Part shown: positions 8,679 to 17,178 of the stretch, in pieces | How positions within the stretch are numbered: position 1 is the first letter of the stretch | How the letters are laid out: each line of letters opens with the position of its first letter | From: an uncultured Piscinibacter sp. | GTDB lineage: Bacteria; Pseudomonadota; Gammaproteobacteria; Burkholderiales; Burkholderiaceae_C | Reading direction: 5' to 3' | DNA: 64,000 nt | Assembly: GCF_937952055.1 (NCBI RefSeq) | Contig: NZ_CALFYO010000010.1 | Location: forward strand, 62,001-126,000 | Program-made: the position numbers and the translations under genes | The notes under the pieces: model-generated | Seen by the model: only the letters and a program-made list of their open reading frames with translations | Told to the model about the DNA's origin: nothing | Databases searched by the model: none

Positions 8679-9650
8679 ATGAGCCTGCCCGACCTCGCCA
8701 GCCTGCAGTCGGCGATGGCGCTGGTGCGCACGGTGATGCCGCCGACGCCGCAGCAGCGCTGGCCGCTGCTCGATGGACGCTGCGGTGCGCAGGTGTGGGT
8801 GAAGCACGAGAACCACACCCCCGTGGGCGCCTTCAAGGTGCGAGGTGGCCTCGTCTACATGGACGCGCTGACCCGCCGAGAGCCCGCCGCGCGTGCGGTG
8901 ATGAGTGCCACGCGAGGCAACCATGGCCAGTCGATTGCCTTTGCCGCGGCGCGCCACGGCCTGGCCGTCACCATCGTCGTGCCGCGCGGCAATTCGGTCG
9001 AGAAGAACGCCGCCATGCGCGCCCTCGGTGCCGAACTGATCGAGCACGGCGACGACTTCCAGGCGGCACGCGAACGGGCCATCGACCTGGCGGCCGAGCG
9101 CGGCGCGCACATGGTGCCGTCCTTCCACGACGACCTGGTGCGCGGCGTGGCCACGTACTGGATGGAGTTCTTCGAGAGCTTCGCGCGCGGTGAGGTCCCT
9201 GAGGCGGTGTTCGTGCCCATCGGCCTCGGCTCCGGCATCTGCGCCTGCGCCGCGGCGCGCGCGGCCTGCGGTGCGGCCACGCGCATCATCGGTGTGGTGT
9301 CAGCGGATGCGCCGGCCTACCGCCTGTCGTTCGAGGCCGGTCGGCCGATCGAGGCGCCGGTGAGCACGCAACTGGCCGACGGTCTGGCCTGCCGTGTCCC
9401 CGAGCCGCAGGCGCTGGACATCATCCGGCGCGAAGTCGATGAAGTCGTCTCGGTCGATGACGAAGAGGTGGCCGCGGCGATGCGTGCGCTGTTCACCGAC
9501 ACGCACAATGTCGCCGAAGGCGCCGGCGCTGCTGCGCTGGCGGCGCTGCTGCAGCAGCGCGGCCGCTGGTCGGGCCGCCGCATCGGCTTGAGCCTGAGCG
9601 GCGGCAACGTCGACAGCGAGGTGTTCGCCCGCGTGCTGGCGCACGGGTGA
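8679..9650 (+). CDS. threonine/serine dehydratase-like PLP enzyme (fold type II)
   Basis: This 323-residue enzyme has the fold-type II pattern: substrate/PLP lysine K53 in TPVGAFKVRGG, the SATRGNHGQSIA asparagine loop and a glycine-rich phosphate loop (PIGLGSGICA). It lacks the C-terminal ACT regulatory domain, so it is a catabolic or biodegradative type. It deaminates a beta-hydroxy amino acid such as threonine, serine or hydroxyaspartate to a 2-oxo acid; which one is not determined. The ATG at 8679 follows GGAGA at 8667-8673 and removes an unlikely upstream extension. It is the last gene of the MocR-linked cluster. Confidence 0.88.
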   Translation: MSLPDLASLQSAMALVRTVMPPTPQQRWPLLDGRCGAQVWVKHENHTPVGAFKVRGGLVYMDALTRREPAARAVMSATRGNHGQSIAFAAARHGLAVTIVVPRGNSVEKNAAMRALGAELIEHGDDFQAARERAIDLAAERGAHMVPSFHDDLVRGVATYWMEFFESFARGEVPEAVFVPIGLGSGICACAAARAACGAATRIIGVVSADAPAYRLSFEAGRPIEAPVSTQLADGLACRVPEPQALDIIRREVDEVVSVDDEEVAAAMRALFTDTHNVAEGAGAAALAALLQQRGRWSGRRIGLSLSGGNVDSEVFARVLAHG

Positions 9651-9654
9651 AGTC

Positions 9655-9679
9655 GGCGGCGCAGCCGGCCTGCGCCGCC
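9655..9679. terminator. GC hairpin between convergent genes
   Basis: GGCGGCGCAG (9655-9664) pairs perfectly with CTGCGCCGCC (9670-9679) across a 5-nt loop. It lies just after the dehydratase stop and before the convergent cytochrome c' stop. Neither side has a U-tract, so it may be an mRNA 3'-end stabiliser or a bidirectional barrier rather than a classic intrinsic terminator. Confidence 0.6.
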
Positions 9680-9686
9680 CGGTGCA

Positions 9687-10151
9687 TCACTCCTTGCGGT
9701 AGTTGTCGTGGCAGCCCTTGCAGGACTTGCCGACATCGCCCGTCGCCGCCTTGACGGCGTCGAAGCTGCCGCCCTTGGCCGCGGCGTTGAGCTTGGCCAT
9801 CGCCTCTTGCATCTTCGTCGCGCCGGCGCGGAACTTGTCCATCTCGGCCCAGATTTCCGGCTTGGCCTTGGTGTCGCCCTTGTCGGACCCGTCGACGAAG
9901 CCGGCGAAGGGCAGCTGAGCCATCGAGGTGGCGATCTCGGCATTGTCGGCGGCGACCTTGGCATCGAACGGTGCCTTTCCGTTGGCCATCGCGGCCACGC
10001 GACCGAAGTGCGCCGCCATCACCGTCATGGCGGCCTTGCGGTACTTGATCGCATCCTCCGGCTTGGCAAACTGCGCAGCTGCCGGCAGGGCAGTGGCCAG
10101 GCCGGACAGTGCGACGGCGGCGAGCAGGATCGACGGGAGCGGACGGTTCAT
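9687..10151 (-). CDS. periplasmic cytochrome c'
   Basis: This 154-residue protein has a Sec signal peptide (MNRPLPSILLAAVALSGLAT... ending ALPAAAQ) and one haem-binding CKGCH at residues 144-148, eleven residues from the C-terminus. The mature part is a helical bundle with AIKYRKAAMTVMAAHFGRVA. A C-terminal CxxCH in a four-helix protein of this size is cytochrome c'. These proteins bind NO or CO and are linked to nitrosative stress or photosynthetic/denitrifying lifestyles. AGGAGAACCTGC precedes the ATG, which fixes the start. It is divergent from a membrane b-type cytochrome gene at 10337, a common pairing. Confidence 0.93.
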   Translation of the reverse strand: MNRPLPSILLAAVALSGLATALPAAAQFAKPEDAIKYRKAAMTVMAAHFGRVAAMANGKAPFDAKVAADNAEIATSMAQLPFAGFVDGSDKGDTKAKPEIWAEMDKFRAGATKMQEAMAKLNAAAKGGSFDAVKAATGDVGKSCKGCHDNYRKE

Positions 10152-10336
10152 GCAGGTTCTCCTGGGTATTCGATGGTCGGGACTGGCGCCGCCACGGGTT
10201 CGGCAGGCGGGCACCGAAGCGTGTACGTGGACTGCGGCGAGATCATTCCCGAGAATCACCGATTGCGCTCACCCTGTTGCGCCATGGCCGACTGCGGTTA
10301 TCGTCGGCCCTGCAACGTGGCGACGATGACGATGGC

Positions 10337-11017
10337 ATGATTCCCGAGACAGTCCGCGTGCGGGTGTGGGACCTGCCCACCCGACTGTTCCACTGGCTGC
10401 TGGCGCTGTGCGTGATCGGCTCGGTGACGAGCGCGAAACTCGGCGGCAACGCGATGGTGTGGCACTTCCGCTTCGGCTACGTGGTTTTCACGCTGCTCGC
10501 CTTTCGCCTGCTCTGGGGCCTGGTCGGCGGACGCTGGTCGCGCTTTGCGAGCTTTCTCTATGCGCCGGCGGCACTGCTGCGCTACCTGAAGGGCGCCAGC
10601 CGTGCCGACGAGCACCACGAGGTGGGCCACAGCCCGCTGGGCGCGCTGTCGGTGCTCGCGCTGCTGCTCGTCCTGGTGGCGCAGGTCGGCACCGGGCTCT
10701 TCGCGGACGACGAGATCGCCAACACCGGCCCCTTGATCCGCTTCGTCTCCGGTGCCGTCAGCAGCACGCTGACCTCCTGGCACAAGACCTGGGGGCAGTG
10801 GCTGATCCTCACGCTGGTGGCCCTGCACGTCGTCGCGATCGGTGTCTACCGCGCGCGGCTCGGTCGGGATCTGGTCGCGCCGATGATCTTCGGTGACAAG
10901 TCGCTGCCGGCCGGCGTGCCGGCCTCTGCCGACACGCACGTCACGCGAAGTCTTGCCCTCGTCCTGGCCGCGCTGTGCGGTGCGGCGGTGGCCTGGCTGG
11001 TCAGCCTGGGCGATTGA
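10337..11017 (+). CDS. membrane-bound b-type cytochrome (b561 family)
   Basis: This 226-residue protein has four to five hydrophobic segments and histidines positioned for two b-haems: RLFHWLLALCV near residue 19, WHFRFGYVVF near 44 and SWHKTWGQWLILTLVALHVV near 150-165. The N-terminal VRVWDLPTRLFHW is typical of the cytochrome b subunit family related to hydrogenase cytochrome b and CybB. It is divergent from cytochrome c', for which it could be the electron-transfer partner; that pairing is inference. The start has no strong Shine-Dalgarno. TATCGT near 10297 could be a -10. Confidence 0.85.
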   Translation: MIPETVRVRVWDLPTRLFHWLLALCVIGSVTSAKLGGNAMVWHFRFGYVVFTLLAFRLLWGLVGGRWSRFASFLYAPAALLRYLKGASRADEHHEVGHSPLGALSVLALLLVLVAQVGTGLFADDEIANTGPLIRFVSGAVSSTLTSWHKTWGQWLILTLVALHVVAIGVYRARLGRDLVAPMIFGDKSLPAGVPASADTHVTRSLALVLAALCGAAVAWLVSLGD

Positions 11018-11021
11018 GGCG

Positions 11022-11546
11022 ATGCCGATGAGCGCCGGCCTCGCCCCCGACATCCGCCTGGTCGTGCCCGACACGGCCGAGGCGATCGACGCGACGCGCG
11101 GCATCTTCCGCGAGTACGCCGACGGCCTCGGCGTCGACCTGTGCTTTCAGAACTTCGAGGCCGAACTGGCCGCCCTGCCCGGTGAGTACGCCGCCCCGGC
11201 CGGCCAGCTGCTGCTGGCGCTGGTCGATGGCGAGGTGGCGGGCTGCGGCGGCTTCCGCGCGCTGCACGACGTCGACCATGCCAATGCGTGCGAGATGAAG
11301 CGCCTTTATGTCCGTCCTGCGTTCCGCCGCTTCGGCCTCGGCCGGCGGCTCGCCGAGGCGCTGATGGACGAGGCGCGGCGCGTCGGCTACTCGGTGATGC
11401 TGCTGGATACGCTGGACGACATGGAGGCGGCGCGCGAACTCTACGCCGCGCTCGGCTTCGTCGAGACGGCGCCTTATTACTTCAATCCCATTCCCGGCGC
11501 ACACTACCTGCTTGCCGATCTCTCGGACAGCATGAGCCGCTACTGA
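11022..11546 (+). CDS. GNAT family N-acetyltransferase
   Basis: This 174-residue protein (or 172, if the ATG at 11028 is used) carries the GNAT fold: EMKRLYVRPAFRRFGLGRRLAEALMDEA is the acetyl-CoA binding strand and loop (R/Q-x-x-G-x-G/A type), followed by MLLDTLDDMEAARELYAALGFVE. The C-terminal PYYFNPIPGAHYLLADL is typical of the small group often annotated as putative acetyltransferases acting on small molecules. It begins 4 bp after the cytochrome gene. The substrate is unknown. Confidence 0.85.
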   Translation: MPMSAGLAPDIRLVVPDTAEAIDATRGIFREYADGLGVDLCFQNFEAELAALPGEYAAPAGQLLLALVDGEVAGCGGFRALHDVDHANACEMKRLYVRPAFRRFGLGRRLAEALMDEARRVGYSVMLLDTLDDMEAARELYAALGFVETAPYYFNPIPGAHYLLADLSDSMSRY

Positions 11547-11570
11547 TACCGAATCACCAAGGAGTCCGCC

Positions 11571-12377
11571 ATGAATCCGTTCAGGCACCTGCTCAAGGCT
11601 GCCGGGTCCCACCCACCGGTGGGCACTTGGATCATGTCCGCCAGCCCGTTGCTCGCCGAGGCCACCGGCCACGCCGGCTTCGACTGGGGCGTGATCGACA
11701 TGGAGCATTCGCCGCTGGACGTGATGGAGGTGGTGCAGCTGCTGCAGGCACTGTCGGCCACCAAGCTGGTGCCGATCGTGCGCGTGCCCTGGAACGATGC
11801 GGTGACGGTCAAGCGCGTGCTCGACGCCGGCGCGACCACGGTGATGTTCCCCTTCGTGCAGAACCCCGTCGAGGCGGAACGCGCCGTGGCGGCGACGCGC
11901 TACCCGCCGCAGGGCGTGCGTGGCATGGCCGGCATGAGCCGCGCCAACCGTTTCGGCACGGTGCCGAACTACTTCGCCACGGCCAACAAGCAGATCGGCG
12001 TGATCGTTCAGCTCGAGACGGTGCAGGCGGTGCGGCAACTCGAGGACATCGCCGCGGTCGACGGCGTGGACGGCCTGTTCATCGGGCCGGCGGACCTGTC
12101 GGCCTCGATGGGCCATGTCGGCGGCCTGACCCACCCGGCGGTGATGGACCTGATGGCCCAGGCGGTGCTGCGCTGCAAGGCGGTCGGCAAGCCGGTGGGC
12201 ACGATCGGCGGCGACCCCGAGGCGGTGGCGCAGTACCGTGCAGCGGGATTCGATTACGTGGCGGTCGGCTCCGACCTCGGCCTGTTCATGCAGGGCGCGC
12301 GCTCGGCGATCGCCGCGCTGCGCACGCCGGGCAGCGAACACGTGCACTCGGTGTCCTCGGGGACCAAGGGTTACTGA
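11571..12377 (+). CDS. HpcH/HpaI family class II aldolase
   Basis: This 268-residue TIM-barrel aldolase shows GTWIMSASPLLAEATGHAGFDW, IDMEHSPLD (the histidine base region), VQLET (metal-binding Glu) and GPADLSASMG (metal-binding Asp), the pattern of the HpaI/GarL family. Members perform retro-aldol cleavage of 2-oxo-3-deoxy acids to pyruvate plus an aldehyde. Candidates include 2-dehydro-3-deoxyglucarate and 4-hydroxy-2-oxoheptanedioate. AAGGAG lies upstream of the ATG. The aldose-epimerase-like and lactonase genes that follow suggest sugar-acid catabolism. Confidence 0.88.
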   Translation: MNPFRHLLKAAGSHPPVGTWIMSASPLLAEATGHAGFDWGVIDMEHSPLDVMEVVQLLQALSATKLVPIVRVPWNDAVTVKRVLDAGATTVMFPFVQNPVEAERAVAATRYPPQGVRGMAGMSRANRFGTVPNYFATANKQIGVIVQLETVQAVRQLEDIAAVDGVDGLFIGPADLSASMGHVGGLTHPAVMDLMAQAVLRCKAVGKPVGTIGGDPEAVAQYRAAGFDYVAVGSDLGLFMQGARSAIAALRTPGSEHVHSVSSGTKGY

Positions 12378-12414
12378 GCGGAGCCGGCCGTCCGGTTTCA
12401 CGCCGGTACCGGCG

Positions 12415-12426
12415 TAGCATCGGTGC
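12415..12426 (+). promoter_or_regulatory. putative -10 element of a leaderless transcript
   Basis: TAGCAT (12415-12420) ends 7 bp before the ATG at 12427, and no Shine-Dalgarno is present. This is the same arrangement seen before uup, the lysE-like gene and narX. It suggests that the epimerase/lactonase pair has its own promoter rather than read-through from the aldolase. Confidence 0.4.
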
Positions 12427-13293
12427 ATGACCGCACACGCCTCCACCGCCCACAGCTTCGAACTCCATGCCGGCGCGTTGCGCCTGGCGTTGCGCGCCGA
12501 CCTCGGTGGTTGCATCACCGGCTTCTGGCATCGTGACACGCCCGTGCTGCGCAGCAGCGAGCCGGTGGACCTGGCCACGTCGCGCCTGTCGGCCAGCTAC
12601 CCGCTGGTGCCCTACTCGAACCGCGTCGGCTACTGCCGGTTCCGCTGGAAGGGACACGACCACGCCACGCGGCCGAATTTCGGCGACAGCGTGCACTCGG
12701 TGCACGGCGTGGGCTGGCAGCGCCCCTGGGAGCTGGTGTCGTCGAGCGCGGTCGAGGTGGTGCTGCGCTATCGCCACCGGGCCGACGCCGACTGGCCCTT
12801 CGCCTTCGAAGCCACCCAGTACTTCACGCTCACGCCGCAGGCGATGCATGTCGAGATGATCGTCACCAACCTCGCCGACGTCGCGCAGCCGGTCGGCCTG
12901 GGCTGGCACCCCTACTTCCCGAAGCGCGCGCGCAGCCGACTGCACATCGAGCTGTCCGACCGCTGGGACAACGACGCCGCGCAGTTGCCGGTGCGCAAGG
13001 TCGCGCAGCCGGGCATCGACAGCGACGTGTCTCACCTCGATTTCGACAACTGCTTCGATGGCTGGCGCGGCGCCGCGCGCATCCGCGACGAGCGCTTCTC
13101 GCTGCAGCTGAGTTCATCGCTCGATCGCCTCGTCGTCTACACGCCGCAGCACAAGGACTACTTCTGCGTCGAGCCGGTCAGCCACGTGAGCAATGCCATC
13201 CACATGGCCGATCCGCTCGCACACGGCCTGCGCAGCGTGGCGCCGGGAGAGAGCACCAGCGCCTGGATGCAGATCGACGTGGCGGTGGTATGA
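12427..13293 (+). CDS. aldose 1-epimerase family protein
   Basis: This 288-residue protein has a galactose mutarotase-like beta-sandwich pattern: YPLVPYSNRVG near 59-69, HGVGWQRPWELV (catalytic His near residue 98), GLGWHPYFPK (second His) and YFCVEPVSHVSNA, where the Glu is the expected general base. It is shorter than GalM (about 340 residues) and matches the compact aldose-epimerase subfamily. The likely role is interconversion of sugar anomers ahead of lactone-forming oxidation. It overlaps the SMP-30 gene by 4 bp (ATGA), consistent with a shared pathway. Confidence 0.88.
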   Translation: MTAHASTAHSFELHAGALRLALRADLGGCITGFWHRDTPVLRSSEPVDLATSRLSASYPLVPYSNRVGYCRFRWKGHDHATRPNFGDSVHSVHGVGWQRPWELVSSSAVEVVLRYRHRADADWPFAFEATQYFTLTPQAMHVEMIVTNLADVAQPVGLGWHPYFPKRARSRLHIELSDRWDNDAAQLPVRKVAQPGIDSDVSHLDFDNCFDGWRGAARIRDERFSLQLSSSLDRLVVYTPQHKDYFCVEPVSHVSNAIHMADPLAHGLRSVAPGESTSAWMQIDVAVV

Positions 13294-14186
13294 GCGGCGA
13301 GCTGCGCGTCGCCGTCGCGGCAGCGTCGCTGCTGGGCGAGTCGCCGTTCTGGCATCCGCGCGAGCAGGCGCTGTACTACTGCGACATCCCCGGGCGCCGC
13401 CTGCAGCGCTTCGAACCCGCGAGCGGTTCGCTCGTGCACTGGGACTTCGACACCGAGCCGGGCAGCTGCGCGCCGCGGGTCGATGGCCGGCTGCTGCTGG
13501 CGATGCGCGACGGCCTGTGGTGCTTCGACCCCGCCAGCGGTGCGCGCACGCTGCTCGCCGAGCCTCCCTACGAGCCGGCGCAGCAGCGCTTCAACGACGG
13601 CAAGTGCGACCCGCAGGGCCGTTTCTGGGTCGGCACGATCTACGAGCCGCGCGACGCGGCGAAGGCGACGCTGCACTGCTGGACGGGCGGCAAGCTGGCG
13701 CAGCGCGCCGGCGGCGTCACCGTGGCCAACGGCCTGGCCTGGAGCCCGGACGGCCGCACGATGTACTGGACCGACACCAAGGCGCACACCATCTACGCCT
13801 TCGACTTCGAGCCAGCCAGCGGGGCGCTGAGCCGCCAGCGTGTGTTCGCGAGCTTCCCGCCCAGGCAGAACGGCCAGACGCTGGAGAGTTACGGCGGCCG
13901 GCCCGATGGCGCCGCCGTCGATGCCGAGGGCTGCTACTGGGTGGCCATGTTCGAGGGCCAGCGCCTGCTGCGCCTGGCCCCCACCGGCGAGGTGCTGCGC
14001 GAGGTGCGCCTGCCGGTGCGCTGCCCCACCATGCCCTGCTTCGGCGGGGCCGACCAGAAGACGGTGTACGTCACCACCGCGCGCGAGAAGCGACCGGCGG
14101 ACGAACTGGCCGAGCAGCCGTTCGCCGGCTGCGTGCTCGCGTTGGACGTCGACGTGCCGGGGCTGCCGGTCAACTTCGCGACCTGA
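13290..14186 (+). CDS. SMP-30/gluconolactonase-type sugar lactonase
   Basis: This 298-residue six-bladed beta-propeller has LLGESPFWHP (metal-binding E17), RFNDGKCDPQGRFWVGT and GGVTVANGLAWSPDGRTMYWTDT, which supply the Asn and Asp ligands of the SMP-30/LRE family. Such enzymes hydrolyse aldonolactones (for example L-arabinono-, galactono- or gluconolactone) to the free acids. The overlap with the aldose-epimerase gene and the aldolase upstream support a sugar-acid route. The specific sugar is not evident. The gene ends 9 bp from the convergent redoxin gene. Confidence 0.9.
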   Translation: MSGELRVAVAAASLLGESPFWHPREQALYYCDIPGRRLQRFEPASGSLVHWDFDTEPGSCAPRVDGRLLLAMRDGLWCFDPASGARTLLAEPPYEPAQQRFNDGKCDPQGRFWVGTIYEPRDAAKATLHCWTGGKLAQRAGGVTVANGLAWSPDGRTMYWTDTKAHTIYAFDFEPASGALSRQRVFASFPPRQNGQTLESYGGRPDGAAVDAEGCYWVAMFEGQRLLRLAPTGEVLREVRLPVRCPTMPCFGGADQKTVYVTTAREKRPADELAEQPFAGCVLALDVDVPGLPVNFAT

Positions 14187-14195
14187 GCGCCGGGC

Positions 14196-14807
14196 TCAGT
14201 CGCCGTACTTCACCGAGCAACCATAGGCCTGGGTGACCGGCTGGCTCACCGGCTTGCCAGCCAGCACCTCGGCCAGTGCCGCGTTGACGTGGTTGGTGGC
14301 CGTCTTGATGTCGGCCGGATTGGCCGTCGGCTTGCTGTCGATCGCGCCGACATAGACCAGCGTGCCCCTGGGATCGATCACGTACATGTGCGGCGTGGTG
14401 CGCGCGCCGTAGGCGCGGCCGACCTTGCCGTCGGCATCCATCAGCGTGGCCGTGGGCGAGGCGCCCTTGTCCCTCATCCAGCCGGCCAGCGCCGCCGGCG
14501 CCAGGTAGTCGCTCGCACCGGTGTGCGTGGAGTTGATCGCCAGCCACACCGCGCCCTTGGCGATGGCGCTCTTCTGCGTCGCAGGCATGTTGGCGCTGTC
14601 GTAGTGCTTTCTGACGTACGGGCAGCCGGGGTTGACCCATTCGAGCACCACCGTCTTGCCCTTGAAGTCGGCCAGCGAGACGGATTTGCCGGCGGTGTCG
14701 ACGGCACTGAAGGCCGGGGCGGGCTGGCCCACCACGGCGGCGGCGAACACGGAAGCCGACGTGCACAGCGCGGCCGCGAGCATGGCGAGACGGGCGATCG
14801 GGTTCAT
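14196..14807 (-). CDS. periplasmic redoxin-domain protein with a single conserved cysteine
   Basis: This 203-residue protein has a signal peptide (MNPIARLAMLAAALCTSASVFA) and a TlpA/AhpC-like fold: VGQPAPAFSAVDTAGKSVSLADFKGKTVVLEWVNPGCPYVRKHY. The active-site position has GCPYV, not CxxC, so only one redox cysteine is present there; a further Cys is near the C-terminus (YGCSVKYGD). This is typical of a peroxiredoxin-like subgroup rather than a disulfide reductase. AAAGGAG lies before the chosen ATG. It is 36 bp downstream of dsbD on the same strand, and DsbD may be its electron donor. Confidence 0.85.
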   Translation of the reverse strand: MNPIARLAMLAAALCTSASVFAAAVVGQPAPAFSAVDTAGKSVSLADFKGKTVVLEWVNPGCPYVRKHYDSANMPATQKSAIAKGAVWLAINSTHTGASDYLAPAALAGWMRDKGASPTATLMDADGKVGRAYGARTTPHMYVIDPRGTLVYVGAIDSKPTANPADIKTATNHVNAALAEVLAGKPVSQPVTQAYGCSVKYGD

Positions 14808-14843
14808 CGAGGGCTCCTTTCGTACGGACAAGGTCGGTGGGGT

Positions 14844-16955
14844 TCAGAGTCGTGCCAGAGCGTCGCGTACCTCGCGCACGCTGAGGATCTCGCTGAGGAG
14901 CTGCGGCGGCCCGCCGTCGATGCCGTAGAGCGCGTAGACCGGCACGCCGCTGCGGCCGAAACCCGCCAGCGCGGCGGTGATGGCGGCGTCGCGGCGCGTC
15001 CAGTCGGCGCGCATCAGCACCACGCCGCGCGCGGCGAAGTCGGCCATCACGCCGGCATCCGCCAGCGTACTGCGCTTGTTGTACTGGCAGGTCACGCACC
15101 AGGCGGCGGTGAAGTCGACGAACACCGGCTTGCCGGCCGCGCGCAATTCGGCGACGCGCTGCTCGCTCCACGGCTCCCAGGCCGTGCCGGCCTCGCCGCT
15201 GCGCGGCGGCGTCGCCGTCGAGGCGGAGGCCTGGAACGTGGGCAGCATCCAGGACAGCGCAAGCGCCAGGCCGAGCAGCCCGACGGCGCCGAACACCGCG
15301 CGTGCCATGCCGCCGAAGCCCGGCGTGCCCATTGCCCAGGCGATGAACGCCAGCGCCAGCAAGGTGGCGAGCAGCGCAGCGGCACCGTCGATGCCGGTCT
15401 GCTGCCCGATCACCCAGACCAGCCAGATCACGGTGGCGAACATCGGGAATGCCATCAGCACCTTGAAGCGTGCCATCCAGTTGCCGGGTCGGGGCAGCAG
15501 CCGAGCCAGGCCGGGCCACAGGCTGGCGGCCAGGTAGGGCAGTGCCATGCCCAGACCGAGCGCGGCGAACACCGTCAGGGCCTGCGCGGCCGGCAGCGTC
15601 ATGGCGAGGCCCAGCGACGCACCCATGAACGGTGCCGTGCAGGGCGAAGCCACCGCCACGGCGAGCACGCCGGTGAGCAGGGAGTCGACCAGCGGATGTC
15701 TGGCGCGCAGCGACGCCAGGCCGCTGGGCAGTACCGAGCCGAACTGGAACACGCCGGCCAGGTTCAGGCCGATCAGCGTGAACAGCGCGGCCAGCACGGC
15801 GATCACCGCCGGCGACTGCAACTGGAAGCCCCATCCGAGCTGTTCGCCGCCGGCACGCAGCACGAGCAGCAGCGCGGCCAGCGCGACGAAGGACAGCACC
15901 ACGCCTGCCGTGTAGGCCATGCCGCCGAGGGCCAGCGCGCGACGGTCATCGGCATGTCCGGCGAATCCCAGCACCTTCAGCGACAGCACCGGGAACACGC
16001 AAGGCATCAGGTTGAGGATGGCGCCGCCGACCAGCGCGAAGAGCAGCGCCGCGGCCAGGCCGAGCGTCGGTGCCGGGGCAGCTGGCGGCTCGGCAGCCGA
16101 CACGGGCCGAGGCGTCGCGCCGACGGCAGGCCAGGTGCCCGCAATGTCGAAACCGATGCGGCCGCCAACCGTCGTGCCGGCGGGAACCAGCACGGCATCC
16201 ATACGCGCCGGACCGTCGATGCGCTGGTCCGACAGCGGCACGCGCACGGTCCAGCGCTGGCCGTCCCAGGTCGCCGGGCGCGGGGCGGCGTTGTCGAGCA
16301 CGCCGGGCGCTTCCGGGAAGAAGTCGATCGCCTTCCCGATCCAGCCGGCAGGCAGGCCGGTGATGTCGAGTGTCAGCCCGTCGGGCCCGACCTTCGCCGT
16401 CGCCTTCGCGTCGTTCAGCGGCCCGGGCCGTGCCGCGAACGCCGCCTCGAAGGCCGCGGCCTGTGCCGACCAGGCGGCGCGCGCCGGGATGTCGAGTGCG
16501 AACTCGCCCGATTCCGGAATGCACACGTCCTTGCACACCAGCCAGTCGGCACGAAGCTTCACCGGCAGGTTGTCTGCCGCGAAGTCCGTCGGCACCTGCA
16601 CGCGCACCGGCAGCACCAGGCGGCCCTCATAGCCGTAGTTGACCAATGGCCCGATCGGCAGGCGGCTCGGAGTCGGCCACTCGATGTCGCCAGCCTTGAA
16701 GCCCTCGGGCAAGGTCCACTGCAGCGTGGTCGGCAAGCCTGAATCGCCCGGGTTCTTCCAATAGGTGTGCCAGTGCGGCGCATGGTCGATGGCCAGGCCC
16801 AGCCACACGGTCTGGCCGGGTGCGATGCCCTGGGGGGCGTGGGCGACCAGTTCGGCCCGCACCTGCTCGGTGCTGACCACCGCGCGCGGCAACGCCCATG
16901 ACGGCAGCGTCAGCGCGAGAGGCAGGAACGCGAGCAGAGTGCGCAGCAGACGCAT
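14844..16955 (-). CDS. dsbD: thiol:disulfide interchange protein DsbD
   Basis: This protein of about 703 residues has three modules. After a signal peptide (MRLLRTLLAFLPLALTLP) comes a periplasmic immunoglobulin-like domain with the DWLVCKDVCIPESG cysteine pair. Next is a central membrane domain of about eight helices with NLMPCVFPVLSLKVLGF and a second cysteine near SPCTAPFMG. Last is a C-terminal thioredoxin domain with FTAAWCVTCQYNKRS. DsbD carries electrons from cytosolic thioredoxin to periplasmic partners. The N-domain is the larger ScsB/DsbD-like variant. The ATG at 16955 was chosen because it opens a clean signal peptide; earlier in-frame starts run into the atpI promoter region. Confidence 0.92.
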   Translation of the reverse strand: MRLLRTLLAFLPLALTLPSWALPRAVVSTEQVRAELVAHAPQGIAPGQTVWLGLAIDHAPHWHTYWKNPGDSGLPTTLQWTLPEGFKAGDIEWPTPSRLPIGPLVNYGYEGRLVLPVRVQVPTDFAADNLPVKLRADWLVCKDVCIPESGEFALDIPARAAWSAQAAAFEAAFAARPGPLNDAKATAKVGPDGLTLDITGLPAGWIGKAIDFFPEAPGVLDNAAPRPATWDGQRWTVRVPLSDQRIDGPARMDAVLVPAGTTVGGRIGFDIAGTWPAVGATPRPVSAAEPPAAPAPTLGLAAALLFALVGGAILNLMPCVFPVLSLKVLGFAGHADDRRALALGGMAYTAGVVLSFVALAALLLVLRAGGEQLGWGFQLQSPAVIAVLAALFTLIGLNLAGVFQFGSVLPSGLASLRARHPLVDSLLTGVLAVAVASPCTAPFMGASLGLAMTLPAAQALTVFAALGLGMALPYLAASLWPGLARLLPRPGNWMARFKVLMAFPMFATVIWLVWVIGQQTGIDGAAALLATLLALAFIAWAMGTPGFGGMARAVFGAVGLLGLALALSWMLPTFQASASTATPPRSGEAGTAWEPWSEQRVAELRAAGKPVFVDFTAAWCVTCQYNKRSTLADAGVMADFAARGVVLMRADWTRRDAAITAALAGFGRSGVPVYALYGIDGGPPQLLSEILSVREVRDALARL

Positions 16956-17113
16956 GGTGGTATGGGCAAGACGCAAAGGCTTCGCATTGTCGGGCCGGAC
17001 CGCCCGAAAAGCGTGTTGTAAGGCAAACGCCCGAACATCGCGTCGCATCATGTCGGCAGTACCGCGCTCACCCTTGCGCGGCGGCAGCAAGACCCAGCGG
17101 AACCGGGGGTCGG

Positions 17114-17141
17114 TCGAAATGACCGGGTTACCACGTATAAT
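17114..17141 (+). promoter_or_regulatory. promoter of the ATP synthase operon
   Basis: A perfect -10 TATAAT (17136-17141) is preceded at 16-bp spacing by TCGAAA (17114-17119, 4 of 6 matches to TTGACA). The predicted start near 17148 gives a leader of about 30 nt to the atpI ATG. It is the best sigma-70 -10 found in the window, as expected for a strongly expressed operon. The 223-bp gap 16956-17178 holds nothing else recognisable. Confidence 0.7.
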
Positions 17142-17178
17142 TCCAAGGCTTTGCTGCAAGCGGACGTAACCGAGCACC

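Noticed and set aside
10152..10336. Possible longer cytochrome c' or b starts in the divergent gap
   Set aside because: The cytochrome c' start is fixed by a signal peptide and AGGAGA; the upstream extension is hydrophilic and not signal-like.
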